NCBI GenBank assembly: GCA_022709485.1
Contig: JAKLIS010000001.1
Location: 14,949-21,089, forward strand
Origin: Elusimicrobiota bacterium
GTDB taxonomy: Bacteria; Elusimicrobiota; Elusimicrobia; F11
DNA: 6,141 bases
Reading direction: 5' to 3'
Under the pieces are notes generated by a model. That model was not told the origin of the DNA. It saw only the letters and a list, made by a program, of their open reading frames with translations, and ran no database searches. This document shows, one piece after another, positions 1-6,141 of the stretch; position 1 is the stretch's first letter, and every line of letters begins with the position of its first letter. A program made the position numbers and the translations under genes.

Positions 1-125
1 CCTCTTTTGTTTTGGATGTCTACGCGCTTAGAGTGGAGAATGATTGGGAGATTGAAGAAATTATTATTCGTTCCATCAACGGCCGGGAACGAGTGCCCAC
101 CACATATATAGAAGATAAAGATTAA
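1..125 (+). CDS. C-terminal end of an unidentified protein (partial, runs off left edge)
   Basis: The third plus-strand frame is open from base 3 to a TAA at 123-125 and gives 40 residues ending in RERVPTTYIEDKD. The other two plus frames meet stops. The composition (alternating hydrophobic and acidic residues such as ENDWEIEEIIIRSINGRERV) looks like a real beta-rich protein tail rather than a random frame. It converges on the hydrogenase protease gene, with only 4 bases between the two stop codons, so it is a separate transcription unit and probably marks the end of the hydrogenase locus. I do not recognise the family. No start, domain or motif is visible in the part present, and no function can be given. 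Confidence 0.55.
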   Translation, partial: SFVLDVYALRVENDWEIEEIIIRSINGRERVPTTYIEDKD

Positions 126-129
126 AAAA

Positions 130-579
130 CTATTTTTGAAAAATGACTTCCTCGGCGGCTTTCAAATATCTCTGAAAATTATCTTCCGCTTTTGCCGATA
201 GACCTTCCTTTAATTCGAAATCCTCGCATTCCATTGTGCAAATAAAAGCCTTGGGCGCCTTTCCATAAAGAAGTTTTGATTGAGCCAGAAGACCTTCGGG
301 AGAGACCTCATGAGAAAAAGTTCCGACGGGAGTGTCTTTTTTGAGATGAATTGAACGCGCTTGGATCCGGCCCACGCGCGCCCCGGCCTTCGAATCCAGA
401 AATAAAGCTTTTTCGTGTTCGCTTAAGCTTAAGGACATTTCAGGCGTGAGTTGATGAGAGGCGATAATGGTGATTTGCGGGTCTTGAAATTTTTCGGAAA
501 GCTTTTGAGCGGCCAACCAACCGATGGCGTCGTCACCGCGGAGTGGATTGCCATACCCGATGACAATCATGCGCGGCAT
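130..579 (-). CDS. hoxW: HoxW-type hydrogenase maturation endopeptidase
   Basis: This is a cytoplasmic aspartate-type, nickel-recognising protease of the HybD/HyaD/HoxW family. It cleaves the C-terminal tail of the hydrogenase large subunit once nickel is in place. The 149 residues match the usual family length. Visible motifs are the N-terminal GYGNPLRGDDAIGW (residues 8-21), FLDSKAG with Asp62, and FSHEVSP with His90. By comparison with E. coli HybD (Glu16, Asp62, His93), Asp17, Asp62 and His90 are the expected metal-sensing residues. The ATG overlaps the hoxH stop as TAATG and no clear Shine-Dalgarno site precedes it, so translation is probably coupled to hoxH. Its position directly after hoxH, as last gene of the operon, fits a dedicated role in HoxH processing. 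The family assignment is secure; the substrate is inferred from context. Confidence 0.93.
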   Translation of the reverse strand: MPRMIVIGYGNPLRGDDAIGWLAAQKLSEKFQDPQITIIASHQLTPEMSLSLSEHEKALFLDSKAGARVGRIQARSIHLKKDTPVGTFSHEVSPEGLLAQSKLLYGKAPKAFICTMECEDFELKEGLSAKAEDNFQRYLKAAEEVIFQK

Positions 580-2000
580 TACCGCACCGTTTGGTCGGCT
601 ACCTTTCCCTCCGGATCAATGAGCTGGATTTGAAGAGGCATTTTCCCCAAAGAGTGAGTGGAACAGCTGAGACATGGATCAAAGGCCCGGACCACGGCTT
701 CAACGCGGTTGAGCATCCCTTCTTGAATCTTGGCGCCTTTGACAAAATGTTTGGCCACTTGGGTGATTCCCTTATTCATCGACAGATTATTATGTCCCGT
801 GGCGATGATTAAATTGCACCATTTCATAAGACCGTTTTCATCCACTTTATAGTGATGGAAAAGAATCCCGCGGGGCGCTTCTGATGCCCCGATTCCTTCA
901 AACGCGTTAACGCCGCCCGTCGCACGGACGTGGGTGCTTAAGATATCTTTATCATGGAGAAGCTGTTCCATTTTTTCAATGCTGAAAAGAATTTCAATAA
1001 GACGGGCGTAATGATAATGGAATGAGCTTTTGACGGCGCCCTTATCCAGTTGTTTAAATTCAAGGAATTCTTTATCGGCCTCCGGAGTTCCGCATTTATC
1101 AATAATGTTTAACCGCGCCAAAGGACCCACGCGATAATTGCCGTCGGGGTATCCCATCGGCTTATAATAGGGAAACTTCAAGAAAGACCAAGTTTCAGCG
1201 GCTTCACCGATAAAGCTTTGATAATTGGAATGTTCAAGTTTGTCGGCCACGATCTTTCTATTCTCATCGGTGATCCGGATTAAGCCATCATATTGCTCGA
1301 GTCCGCCTTGAGGAGTCACCATGCCTAAGAAAAGGGACGGGAAATTGGCGAATGATTGGATTTCAGCCGTATATTTCCCAAACGCTTGCTTATACCAACC
1401 GATGGTTTTAAGAGCGATGCTTTTAGCTTCTGGAAGCAACGCCAAAATTTTGTCCCGGACTTCAATGGTTAGGGGGCTGCTGACCCCGCCTGGAACCGCC
1501 CAGGAAGGGTGAATTCTTTTTCCTCCCAAAAATTCGATTACTTTCTGTCCGAAAGCCCGGAGGCGGATCCCGTCTCTCGCCAATTCCGGATGGTCTTTTA
1601 ATACCCCAAAAATATTTCTCTTGGCCGGGTCGGAATCAAATCCCAAAAGCAAGTCTGGAGAAGATAAATGGAAAAAATTCAGCGCGTGGGATTGAATATG
1701 TTGGCCCATATTCATGATGCGGCGAAGTTTTTTTGCGGTGGGAGGGATTTTAACGGCCAAGATGGAGTCTCCCGCTTTGGCGGCGGCCATGAGGTGGCTC
1801 ACGGGGCAGATGCCGCAAATTCGGGCGGTTAATGCCGGCATTTCATGAAAAGGACGGCCTTCAACAAATTTTTCAAACCCGCGGAGTTGCGTGACGTGTA
1901 GCTGGGCCTCAGAAGCCTCTCCACTGTCATTTAAAAACACAGTGATCTTCGCGTGGCCTTCAATTCGAGTGACGGGATCTATAACTATTTCTTTTGTCAT
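579..2000 (-). CDS. hoxH: NiFe hydrogenase large subunit HoxH (group 3d), precursor form
   Basis: This 473-residue cytoplasmic protein is the catalytic subunit, carrying the NiFe(CN)2CO site that oxidises or evolves H2. The N-terminus [13 protein letters not shown] is typical of the family. The first nickel-binding pair is in [10 protein letters not shown] (Cys62, Cys65) and the second in DPCLSCSTH (Cys443, Cys446). The segments [12 protein letters not shown] and DSDPAKRN are characteristic of HoxH in the bidirectional NAD-linked group. A 24-residue tail follows His449 (starting SLGKMPL); by analogy with known HoxH processing it is removed between His449 and Ser450. A 9-base gap separates it from hoxY, and an AGGAA site 6 bases before the ATG (2007-2011) supports the start. 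All nickel ligands are present and there is no sign of truncation or frameshift. Confidence 0.98.
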   Translation of the reverse strand: MTKEIVIDPVTRIEGHAKITVFLNDSGEASEAQLHVTQLRGFEKFVEGRPFHEMPALTARICGICPVSHLMAAAKAGDSILAVKIPPTAKKLRRIMNMGQHIQSHALNFFHLSSPDLLLGFDSDPAKRNIFGVLKDHPELARDGIRLRAFGQKVIEFLGGKRIHPSWAVPGGVSSPLTIEVRDKILALLPEAKSIALKTIGWYKQAFGKYTAEIQSFANFPSLFLGMVTPQGGLEQYDGLIRITDENRKIVADKLEHSNYQSFIGEAAETWSFLKFPYYKPMGYPDGNYRVGPLARLNIIDKCGTPEADKEFLEFKQLDKGAVKSSFHYHYARLIEILFSIEKMEQLLHDKDILSTHVRATGGVNAFEGIGASEAPRGILFHHYKVDENGLMKWCNLIIATGHNNLSMNKGITQVAKHFVKGAKIQEGMLNRVEAVVRAFDPCLSCSTHSLGKMPLQIQLIDPEGKVADQTVR

Positions 2001-2009
2001 TTTAAATTC

Positions 2010-2549
2010 CTAACCAAATCGCATGGGGACTTCGGTTCCGGGTTTGCGCCCGGCCAACAGCTCAGTCAAGATGTAATAAATCAAATCGGCATTGGGAGGA
2101 CACCCTTGGATAAAAAAATCCACCGGAACATATTCATGTAAAGGTTTTGCTTTGGGAAGAAGCGTTGGAACAGGGGCGGCCGGCATTTTCGGCGGCGTGT
2201 CCACCGTTTCAACATAGGCTCTTTGAAAAATAGATTCGACTGTAAATGTGTTTCGCATTGCGGTCACATTTCCTGTCACGGCACAGTCTCCAAAGGCGAT
2301 AAGCGTTTTGGTGTTTTTGCGAATTTTATGAAGAAGCTCGAGATCGTGATCGCTGCCGATGGCTCCCTCCATCAATGTAACATCCACATTCTCGGGAAAT
2401 TCCTTGGTGTCGACATAAGGGCTATACACCAGTTCCACTTTTTGAGCGATCTCAATCAAGCGCTCGTCCATGTCCAGAAAAGACATATGGCAGCCGGAGC
2501 AGCCGTCCAGCCAAATGGTGGCCATTCTTATTTTTTTATTTTCCGTCAT
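2010..2549 (-). CDS. hoxY: NiFe hydrogenase small subunit HoxY
   Basis: This 179-residue protein is the electron-transfer partner of HoxH. It is short, as expected for group 3d small subunits: it has only the proximal-cluster domain and no extra ferredoxin-like C-terminal part or Tat signal, so it is cytoplasmic. Four cysteines fit the proximal [4Fe-4S] cluster: WLDGCSGCH (Cys17, Cys20), FGDCAVTGN (Cys89) and QGCPPNAD (Cys150). The proline-rich stretch at about 118-142 (with [15 protein letters not shown]) is typical of HoxY. The ATG overlaps the hoxU stop as ATGA, and a GAGGAAG site lies 8 bases upstream (2558-2564), so both coupling and its own ribosome site support this start. It is the usual neighbour of hoxU and hoxH. 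Confidence 0.96.
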   Translation of the reverse strand: MTENKKIRMATIWLDGCSGCHMSFLDMDERLIEIAQKVELVYSPYVDTKEFPENVDVTLMEGAIGSDHDLELLHKIRKNTKTLIAFGDCAVTGNVTAMRNTFTVESIFQRAYVETVDTPPKMPAAPVPTLLPKAKPLHEYVPVDFFIQGCPPNADLIYYILTELLAGRKPGTEVPMRFG

Positions 2550-3277
2550 TCGTGATACTTCCTCATGGTATTGAGATAGGGAAGAAATTGACGTTTCTTA
2601 ACCATCTCCGCCACAGATTTTCCTTTTTCGAATAAAGCGCCGGTGGGGCAGACTTGAACGCATTTTCCGCAATGTGTGCAGCTTTCCGAGAGCCCCCATG
2701 GTTCAAACATATCCGTGATGACTTTGGAGTTAATGCCGCGGCCCATGACGTCCCATGTGTGAGCGCCTTCGATTTCATCACAGACACGGACGCACCGTTG
2801 GCAGAGAATGCACCGATTATGATCGGCCACAAATTTGGGATGGGAGGCGTCCACGAGTTGTTTGGGGAATAAATAGGGGACATGAACATGATCCATGCCT
2901 TGCGCTTGGGCTTGGCCCTGTAGTTCGCAGCGGCCGTTTGACACGCAAACGGAGCATGTGTGGTTCCTTTCGGCAAAAAGAAGTTCCAATACCATTTTTC
3001 GATACTTTTGAAGTTTTTCATTCGTGGTCGAAACTTCCATGCCTTCCGACACATTGGTGGCGCAAGCCGGTAGAAGCCGCCGCGCCCCTTTCACTTCGAC
3101 CACGCATAAGCGGCAGGCGCCTAAATTCGGAAGTCCTTCCAAATTACATAAGGCGGGGATGGGAATATTATTTTCCTTTGCCACCTCAAATATGGTTTGG
3201 CCTTCACGGGCGCCGACTTCTTGACCATCAATGGTCAAAGTGAGGATAAGCGGAACTGTTGCCAATGGAGGCGTCAT
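2546..3277 (-). CDS. hoxU: Diaphorase iron-sulfur subunit HoxU (NuoG N-terminal homologue)
   Basis: This subunit relays electrons between the flavin subunit HoxF and the small subunit HoxY. Counting from the chosen start, the 243 residues contain an N-terminal plant-type ferredoxin domain with [2Fe-2S] ligands Cys44, Cys55, Cys58 and Cys72. A His-Cys3 [4Fe-4S] motif [16 protein letters not shown] follows (His106, Cys108, Cys111, Cys117), then two ferredoxin-type [4Fe-4S] motifs: [11 protein letters not shown] (Cys156, 159, 162, 166) and [11 protein letters not shown] (Cys200, 203, 206, 210). An in-frame ATG at 3325 would add 16 residues, but it overlaps hoxF by 52 bases, has no ribosome site and adds non-conserved sequence. 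The ATG at 3277 forms an ATGA overlap with the hoxF stop, has AGGGGG 7 bases upstream and gives the usual family length, so I prefer it. Confidence 0.95.
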   Translation of the reverse strand: MTPPLATVPLILTLTIDGQEVGAREGQTIFEVAKENNIPIPALCNLEGLPNLGACRLCVVEVKGARRLLPACATNVSEGMEVSTTNEKLQKYRKMVLELLFAERNHTCSVCVSNGRCELQGQAQAQGMDHVHVPYLFPKQLVDASHPKFVADHNRCILCQRCVRVCDEIEGAHTWDVMGRGINSKVITDMFEPWGLSESCTHCGKCVQVCPTGALFEKGKSVAEMVKKRQFLPYLNTMRKYHE

Positions 3278-4923
3278 GCCAGCACCCCCTGTGGGTTCTT
3301 CATGTGGCAGACCCCGGCGGTACATTTTTTATGTTCGATATGGTCGGTATATTCATTTTTAAAGTATTTTAATGTGCTTAAAACCGGATTGGGAGACGTT
3401 ATTCCCAGCCCGCAAAGGCTCATGTCGCGAACAAATACGCAAAGTTCTTCCAGGAGTTCTAAATCCTTGGGAGTCGCAACTCCGGTTGTGATCTTTTCAA
3501 GGATCGCGTGCATCTGCGTTGTCCCCACTCGGCAAGGAACACATTTGCCACAGGACTCCGTCATGCAAAACTCCATAAAATACTTGGCCACATCCACCAT
3601 GCAGGAAGTTTCATCCATAATGATCATGCCGCCTGAACCCATAATGGATCCCACTTTGGCCAATGAATCGTAGTCGACCGGCATGTCTAGAAATTGTTCA
3701 GGTATACAGCCACCCGAAGGTCCGCCTGTCTGAACGGCTTTAAATTTTTTCCCATCCGGGATGCCGCCGCCGATGTCAAAAATGATTTCACGCAATGTGA
3801 TGCCCATGGGCACTTCCACGAGTCCGGTGTTTGCCACCCGCCCGGCCAAAGCAAACACTTTCGTGCCTTTGCTTTTCTCGGTTCCAATGGAGGCAAACCA
3901 TTCGGCTCCGTTCCGGATAATGGTTGAGATATTGGCGAATGTCTCGACGTTATTGATGAGAGTTGGGCAGTCCCATAACCCTTTTTCAGCGGGATATGGC
4001 GGCCGAGGGGTCGGTTGGCCGCGCTTGCCTTCGATGGAGGCGATGAGGGCGGTTTCTTCCCCGCATACAAATGCGCCCGCGCCCAATCGAATGTCGATAT
4101 CAAAACTAAATTGGGTCCGGCCGATGTTTTTCCCCAACAGGCCCTTTGATTCAGCTTGTTTAATGGCCAATTTTAGCCGTTTGACGGCCAATGGATATTC
4201 CGCGCGAACATAAATGTATCCATGGGAAGCGCCCACCGCATAGGCTGCGATGGCCATCCCTTCTATGATGCGGTGCGGGTCTCCTTCCAAAACGCTCCGA
4301 TCCATAAAAGCGCCAGGATCCCCTTCATCCGCGTTGCAAATCACATATTTCTTGCTGCCGTTCGCCTTGGCGACCGTGCTCCATTTTAGGCCCGTGGGAT
4401 ATCCTCCGCCGCCTCGGCCTCGGAGTCCGCTCTTGGTGATTTTTTCAATGACCGATTGGGGATTGGATTCCGTGATGCTTCGCAGAAGGCCTTCGTATCC
4501 GCGGGTGCCGATATATTCCTCAATTTTTTCGGCGTCGATCATTCCAGAATTCTCAAGAACGATTTTTTTCTGACGTTTAAAGAAAGCCACTTCTCCGTCA
4601 CATTTAATTCGGGCGGGGGGTTCTGTATCCAATGAGGCCACTACTTCTGCCGCGTCGGCTTCATTTAAATTCTGATAAAACTTTCCATTGGGTTCGGTGA
4701 CGGCCAAGGGACCCATCGAGCAAAGACCCAAGCAGCCCACTCCTTTCACTTGGCAAGTTTTTTCCAAACCTTTGGCGCGGAGTTCTTTTGAAAGGGCCGT
4801 TTTGACGGCATCACTGCGTGAAGATAGGCAGCCGGCCGCCACGCAGACGTTGATGCTTTTCGCATTTTTTGCCTTTTTTTCCTGTTCGGCTTTGGCCAAC
4901 GCTAACAGTTCTTCTAATGTCAT
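3274..4923 (-). CDS. hoxF: Diaphorase flavin subunit HoxF (NADH- and FMN-binding, NuoF homologue)
   Basis: This 549-residue subunit exchanges electrons with NAD(P)H through FMN. Residues about 22-100 form a thioredoxin-like [2Fe-2S] domain, with CVAAGC (Cys27, Cys32) and CLGLC (Cys64, Cys68). The NuoF core follows: the glycine-rich loop [13 protein letters not shown] (166-178), [14 protein letters not shown] (196-209) and [19 protein letters not shown] (281-299) mark the FMN and NADH sites. The C-terminal [4Fe-4S] cluster is bound by ESCGKCVPC (Cys458, 461, 464) and SLCGLG (Cys504). The protein ends with [12 protein letters not shown] (528-539) and ten more residues. That end resembles the junction where HydB-type subunits of FeFe hydrogenases continue into a ferredoxin domain, which is absent here. 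The ATG overlaps the hoxE stop as ATGA. Confidence 0.96.
   Translation of the reverse strand: MTLEELLALAKAEQEKKAKNAKSINVCVAAGCLSSRSDAVKTALSKELRAKGLEKTCQVKGVGCLGLCSMGPLAVTEPNGKFYQNLNEADAAEVVASLDTEPPARIKCDGEVAFFKRQKKIVLENSGMIDAEKIEEYIGTRGYEGLLRSITESNPQSVIEKITKSGLRGRGGGGYPTGLKWSTVAKANGSKKYVICNADEGDPGAFMDRSVLEGDPHRIIEGMAIAAYAVGASHGYIYVRAEYPLAVKRLKLAIKQAESKGLLGKNIGRTQFSFDIDIRLGAGAFVCGEETALIASIEGKRGQPTPRPPYPAEKGLWDCPTLINNVETFANISTIIRNGAEWFASIGTEKSKGTKVFALAGRVANTGLVEVPMGITLREIIFDIGGGIPDGKKFKAVQTGGPSGGCIPEQFLDMPVDYDSLAKVGSIMGSGGMIIMDETSCMVDVAKYFMEFCMTESCGKCVPCRVGTTQMHAILEKITTGVATPKDLELLEELCVFVRDMSLCGLGITSPNPVLSTLKYFKNEYTDHIEHKKCTAGVCHMKNPQGVLA
3285..3290 (-). promoter_or_regulatory. Ribosome binding site that fixes the hoxU start
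   Basis: AGGGGG on the minus strand sits 7 bases before the ATG at 3275-3277. The alternative ATG at 3323-3325 is preceded only by an A-rich stretch with no such site. This favours the shorter HoxU protein and the ATGA overlap with hoxF. Confidence 0.65.
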
Positions 4924-5423
4924 TTGCTCTTCACCATTTCTTTAATTTTCTCAACCGCTTCTCCCGGTTTCAGCTTTCCGGCCACTTTTCCATCGAAAAC
5001 AACCGCCGGGGCCAATCCGCAGGAGCCGAAGCAGCGCGCGGTTAAAACGGAAAGCTTATTGTCCGGAGTGGTTTCTCCGGGCTTCACTTTAAAATTTTCA
5101 TCAATAGAATTTAAAAGCTGTTGGGCGCCTTTGATGTAGCAGGCCGTCCCGGTGCAAACAACGCAGGTGTGTTTTCCTTGGGGTTTCAAAGTAAAGTAAT
5201 GATAGAAGGTGGCCACGCCATAGACCCGGCTATAAGGGACTTTGAGGCCCTTAGAAATTTTTCGCATGGGCTCGGTATCCAGAAAACCGTAAGCTTCTTG
5301 AGCGGAGTGCAGGGCTTCAATTAGAGCGCGTGGCTGGAACCCATGGCGCCTCATGGTGGTTTCCACCATGGACCATCTTTTATCTTCCTGAGTGGCAACT
5401 GATGTTTTGGTTTGTTCCGACAT
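4920..5423 (-). CDS. hoxE: Diaphorase [2Fe-2S] subunit HoxE (NuoE homologue)
   Basis: This 167-residue cytoplasmic protein is the small thioredoxin-like [2Fe-2S] subunit of the diaphorase module and the first gene of the hox operon. A helical N-terminal half (including [16 protein letters not shown] at 33-48 and [11 protein letters not shown] at 67-77) is followed by the cluster domain. The ligands are CTGTAC (Cys90, Cys95) and CFGSC (Cys131, Cys135), the C-x4-C and C-x3-C spacing of NuoE/HoxE. HoxE separates the pentameric HoxEFUYH form from the HoxFUYH form known from Ralstonia. The start follows a 174-base gap after hypA; upstream, AGGAAAAGG lies rather far from the ATG (about 11 bases), so initiation may be modest. 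An internal ATG at codon 19 is possible but would remove part of the N-terminal helical region. Confidence 0.95.
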   Translation of the reverse strand: MSEQTKTSVATQEDKRWSMVETTMRRHGFQPRALIEALHSAQEAYGFLDTEPMRKISKGLKVPYSRVYGVATFYHYFTLKPQGKHTCVVCTGTACYIKGAQQLLNSIDENFKVKPGETTPDNKLSVLTARCFGSCGLAPAVVFDGKVAGKLKPGEAVEKIKEMVKSK

Positions 5424-5597
5424 AAAATTCAGGGCCTTTTCCTAATTTTTGCTGGTAAACTTTCCGGGTAATCTCGAAAGCCTTTTTTAGATGGAAGGTT
5501 TGCTGTGAGAGATCTTTTCCTAGGGAAGTTTGTTGCGCCTAAAGATACATTATTGCCTGGGATTTTTGCAAATAAAAAATTTTGGCCAAAAAAGCCA
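5424..5597 (-). promoter_or_regulatory. hypA-hoxE intergenic region, candidate hox operon promoter
   Basis: This 174-base AT-rich stretch is the only sizeable gap in the window and the only place for a promoter directly before hoxE. No convincing gene is seen on either strand. Just after the hypA stop the transcript could form a weak TGGC/GCCA hairpin followed by AAAATTTTTT, a poor terminator candidate; it includes the 12-base palindrome TTTTGGCCAAAA (5580-5591). A tentative sigma-70-like pair is TTGCAA (5566-5571) and TATCTT (5542-5547) with an 18-base spacer, which would leave a leader of roughly 110 bases. I found no convincing sigma-54 GG-N10-GC element. Short imperfect inverted repeats (CTTTC/GAAAG around 5460-5480, and CCTAGG near 5520) could be regulator sites, but each could also be chance. 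Confidence 0.35.
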
Positions 5598-5840
5598 TTA
5601 ATCTACGTCAAAGGAAACAACTTCTATTCGCGAACCGGGGAAAAAGATTATTTCGACCTCTGTTTTTTCTAACAGGGTTCCTTTGGCCAATACCTGGAAG
5701 GTTTCTCTAAAAGAAGTCTCCTGGATTCCCATAAATTGCCCAATTTTCAGCCGAAGTTTGGAAATCGTTTTCGCGCCTTCTTTTTGAGCGTGTTCAGAAA
5801 TTCCTCTAATAATAGGCTCAATTAAATGGGATTCATGCAT
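5598..5840 (-). CDS. hypA: HypA-like nickel chaperone lacking the zinc domain
   Basis: HypA proteins deliver nickel to the hydrogenase large subunit together with HypB. This one begins MHESHLIEPIIRGISEHA, with the invariant Met1-His2-Glu3 nickel site. The family pattern KLRLKIGQFMGI (28-39) and ETSFRETFQVLAKGT (41-55) follows. Normal HypA is about 113-118 residues long and carries a zinc finger with two CxxC pairs. Here the protein has 80 residues and no cysteine: TEVEIIFFPG (60-69) runs straight into SRIEVVSFDVD (70-80), which resembles the final strand that normally follows the zinc domain. The frame is clean and ends in TAA, so the shortness is not an obvious frameshift. The start is firm: ATG at 5838-5840 with AAAGGAG 7 bases upstream, overlapping the protease gene by 8 bases. 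Nickel delivery is inferred from family and context. Confidence 0.85.
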   Translation of the reverse strand: MHESHLIEPIIRGISEHAQKEGAKTISKLRLKIGQFMGIQETSFRETFQVLAKGTLLEKTEVEIIFFPGSRIEVVSFDVD

Positions 5841-6141
5841 GAAAGTGCTCCTTTATAACCGATGATATATGCAAAATTGTTTTCTTAACAGAAGGAGACA
5901 TTTCCGCTCCCAACGCGACTTTCTCCGGCTGGACCCCGATTAAGAAAATGCGAGCCCCAGTCCGACTTTCAAGATATTCAATTAATAAGTGGGGCGACAA
6001 GTCATGGGTTGAGAACCCGCTTTTTAAAATTTCAGGCTTTTCCAAAACGGCCCACTCTCCCGGCAGCGATCCAAGATGGACGGCATCAAAGAAAATAATT
6101 GTGTCAGGCTTTTCTTTGGCTATTTTTCCCGTGTGGCTCTC
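5833..6141 (-). CDS. HycI-type hydrogenase maturation protease (partial, N-terminus beyond right edge)
   Basis: The frame is open from the right edge to a TGA at 5833-5835, giving 102 residues. A start at the internal TTG (6043-6045) would miss conserved sequence, because family motifs continue upstream of it. Visible are PDTIIFFDAVHLGSLPGEW (residues 12-30 of the part present), with the metal-sensing Asp19, then FSTHDLSPHLLIEYL (43-57) with His46, and IFLIGVQPEKVALG. These match the HycI branch of the peptidase family, which trims large subunits such as E. coli HycE, better than HoxW or HybD. The N-terminal GxGNxLxxDD segment must lie outside the window. The gene overlaps hypA by 8 bases, so the two are co-transcribed. 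It is a different subfamily from the HoxW at the other end of the locus, and its substrate is probably another NiFe hydrogenase. Confidence 0.88.
   Translation of the reverse strand, partial: ESHTGKIAKEKPDTIIFFDAVHLGSLPGEWAVLEKPEILKSGFSTHDLSPHLLIEYLESRTGARIFLIGVQPEKVALGAEMSPSVKKTILHISSVIKEHFHA
5848..5854 (-). promoter_or_regulatory. Strong ribosome binding site for hypA
   Basis: AAAGGAG on the minus strand lies inside the end of the protease gene, 7 bases before the hypA ATG. It confirms the start codon of the short HypA and suggests that hypA is well translated from the same message as the protease gene. Confidence 0.75.

Noticed and set aside
125..137. AAAAACTATTTTT inverted repeat between the convergent genes as a bidirectional terminator.
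   Set aside because: It has only A/T pairs and a 3-base loop, so the hairpin would be too weak to call.
2563..3054. Minus-strand 163-codon frame overlapping hoxU in another phase.
   Set aside because: It is a shifted reading of hoxU; the hoxU frame carries all the Fe-S motifs without interruption.
2755..3243. Plus-strand open frame of 162 codons opposite hoxU (and similar ones at 3197-3673, 3761-4213 and 4250-4573).
   Set aside because: They lie opposite genes with complete cluster motifs, have no recognisable domain or ribosome site, and are rich in Arg, Pro and Ser as expected of antisense shadows.
3278..3325. Extra 16 N-terminal residues for HoxU from the ATG at 3325.
   Set aside because: No ribosome site, a 52-base overlap with hoxF, and non-conserved sequence; the ATG at 3277 has AGGGGG and an ATGA overlap.
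5833..6045. HycI-type protease as a complete 70-residue gene starting at TTG.
   Set aside because: Conserved family sequence (IIFFDAVHLGSLPGEW) continues upstream in the same open frame to the window edge, so the gene is simply cut by the window.
1..6141. CRISPR arrays, tRNA or rRNA genes, insertion sequences or attachment sites.
   Set aside because: No regularly spaced repeats, tRNA-like folds, transposase frames or terminal repeats were seen; coding genes fill nearly all of the window.

Overview
This window is a NiFe-hydrogenase locus from a bacterium. Almost all of it lies on the minus strand. The core is a complete group 3d (bidirectional, NAD-linked) hydrogenase operon in the order hoxE-hoxF-hoxU-hoxY-hoxH-hoxW, transcribed from about 5423 down to 130. 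Upstream, and in the same direction, are a hypA-like nickel chaperone gene (5598-5840) and the 3' end of a HycI-family hydrogenase maturation protease gene that runs off the right edge (5833-6141). At the left edge the last 40 codons of a plus-strand gene (to 125) converge on hoxW, leaving 4 bases between the two stop codons.

Organism: the base composition is moderate, genes are packed with ATGA/TAATG overlaps, and Shine-Dalgarno sites are recognisable (AAAGGAG, AGGGGG, GAGGAAG). This points to a bacterium with anaerobic or facultative hydrogen metabolism. HoxEFUYH occurs in cyanobacteria, proteobacteria and many uncultured lineages. I cannot assign a phylum from the sequence alone.

How the genes work together: HoxH (large subunit, NiFe site) and HoxY (small subunit, proximal [4Fe-4S]) form the hydrogenase module. 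HoxU, HoxF and HoxE form the diaphorase module, homologous to complex I NuoG (N-terminal part), NuoF and NuoE, and pass electrons between H2 and NAD(P)+ or possibly ferredoxin. All expected cluster cysteines are present in these five proteins. HoxW is the endopeptidase that removes the HoxH C-terminal tail after nickel insertion. HypA delivers nickel. The HycI-type protease belongs to a different protease subfamily from HoxW, so a second NiFe hydrogenase is probably encoded elsewhere, perhaps just beyond the right edge.

Most unusual feature: the HypA homologue is only 80 residues long and has no cysteine at all. The zinc-finger domain is missing, while the N-terminal nickel site (Met-His-Glu) and the C-terminal strand that normally follows the zinc domain are both kept. 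The rest of the locus looks like a conventional, intact hox operon.
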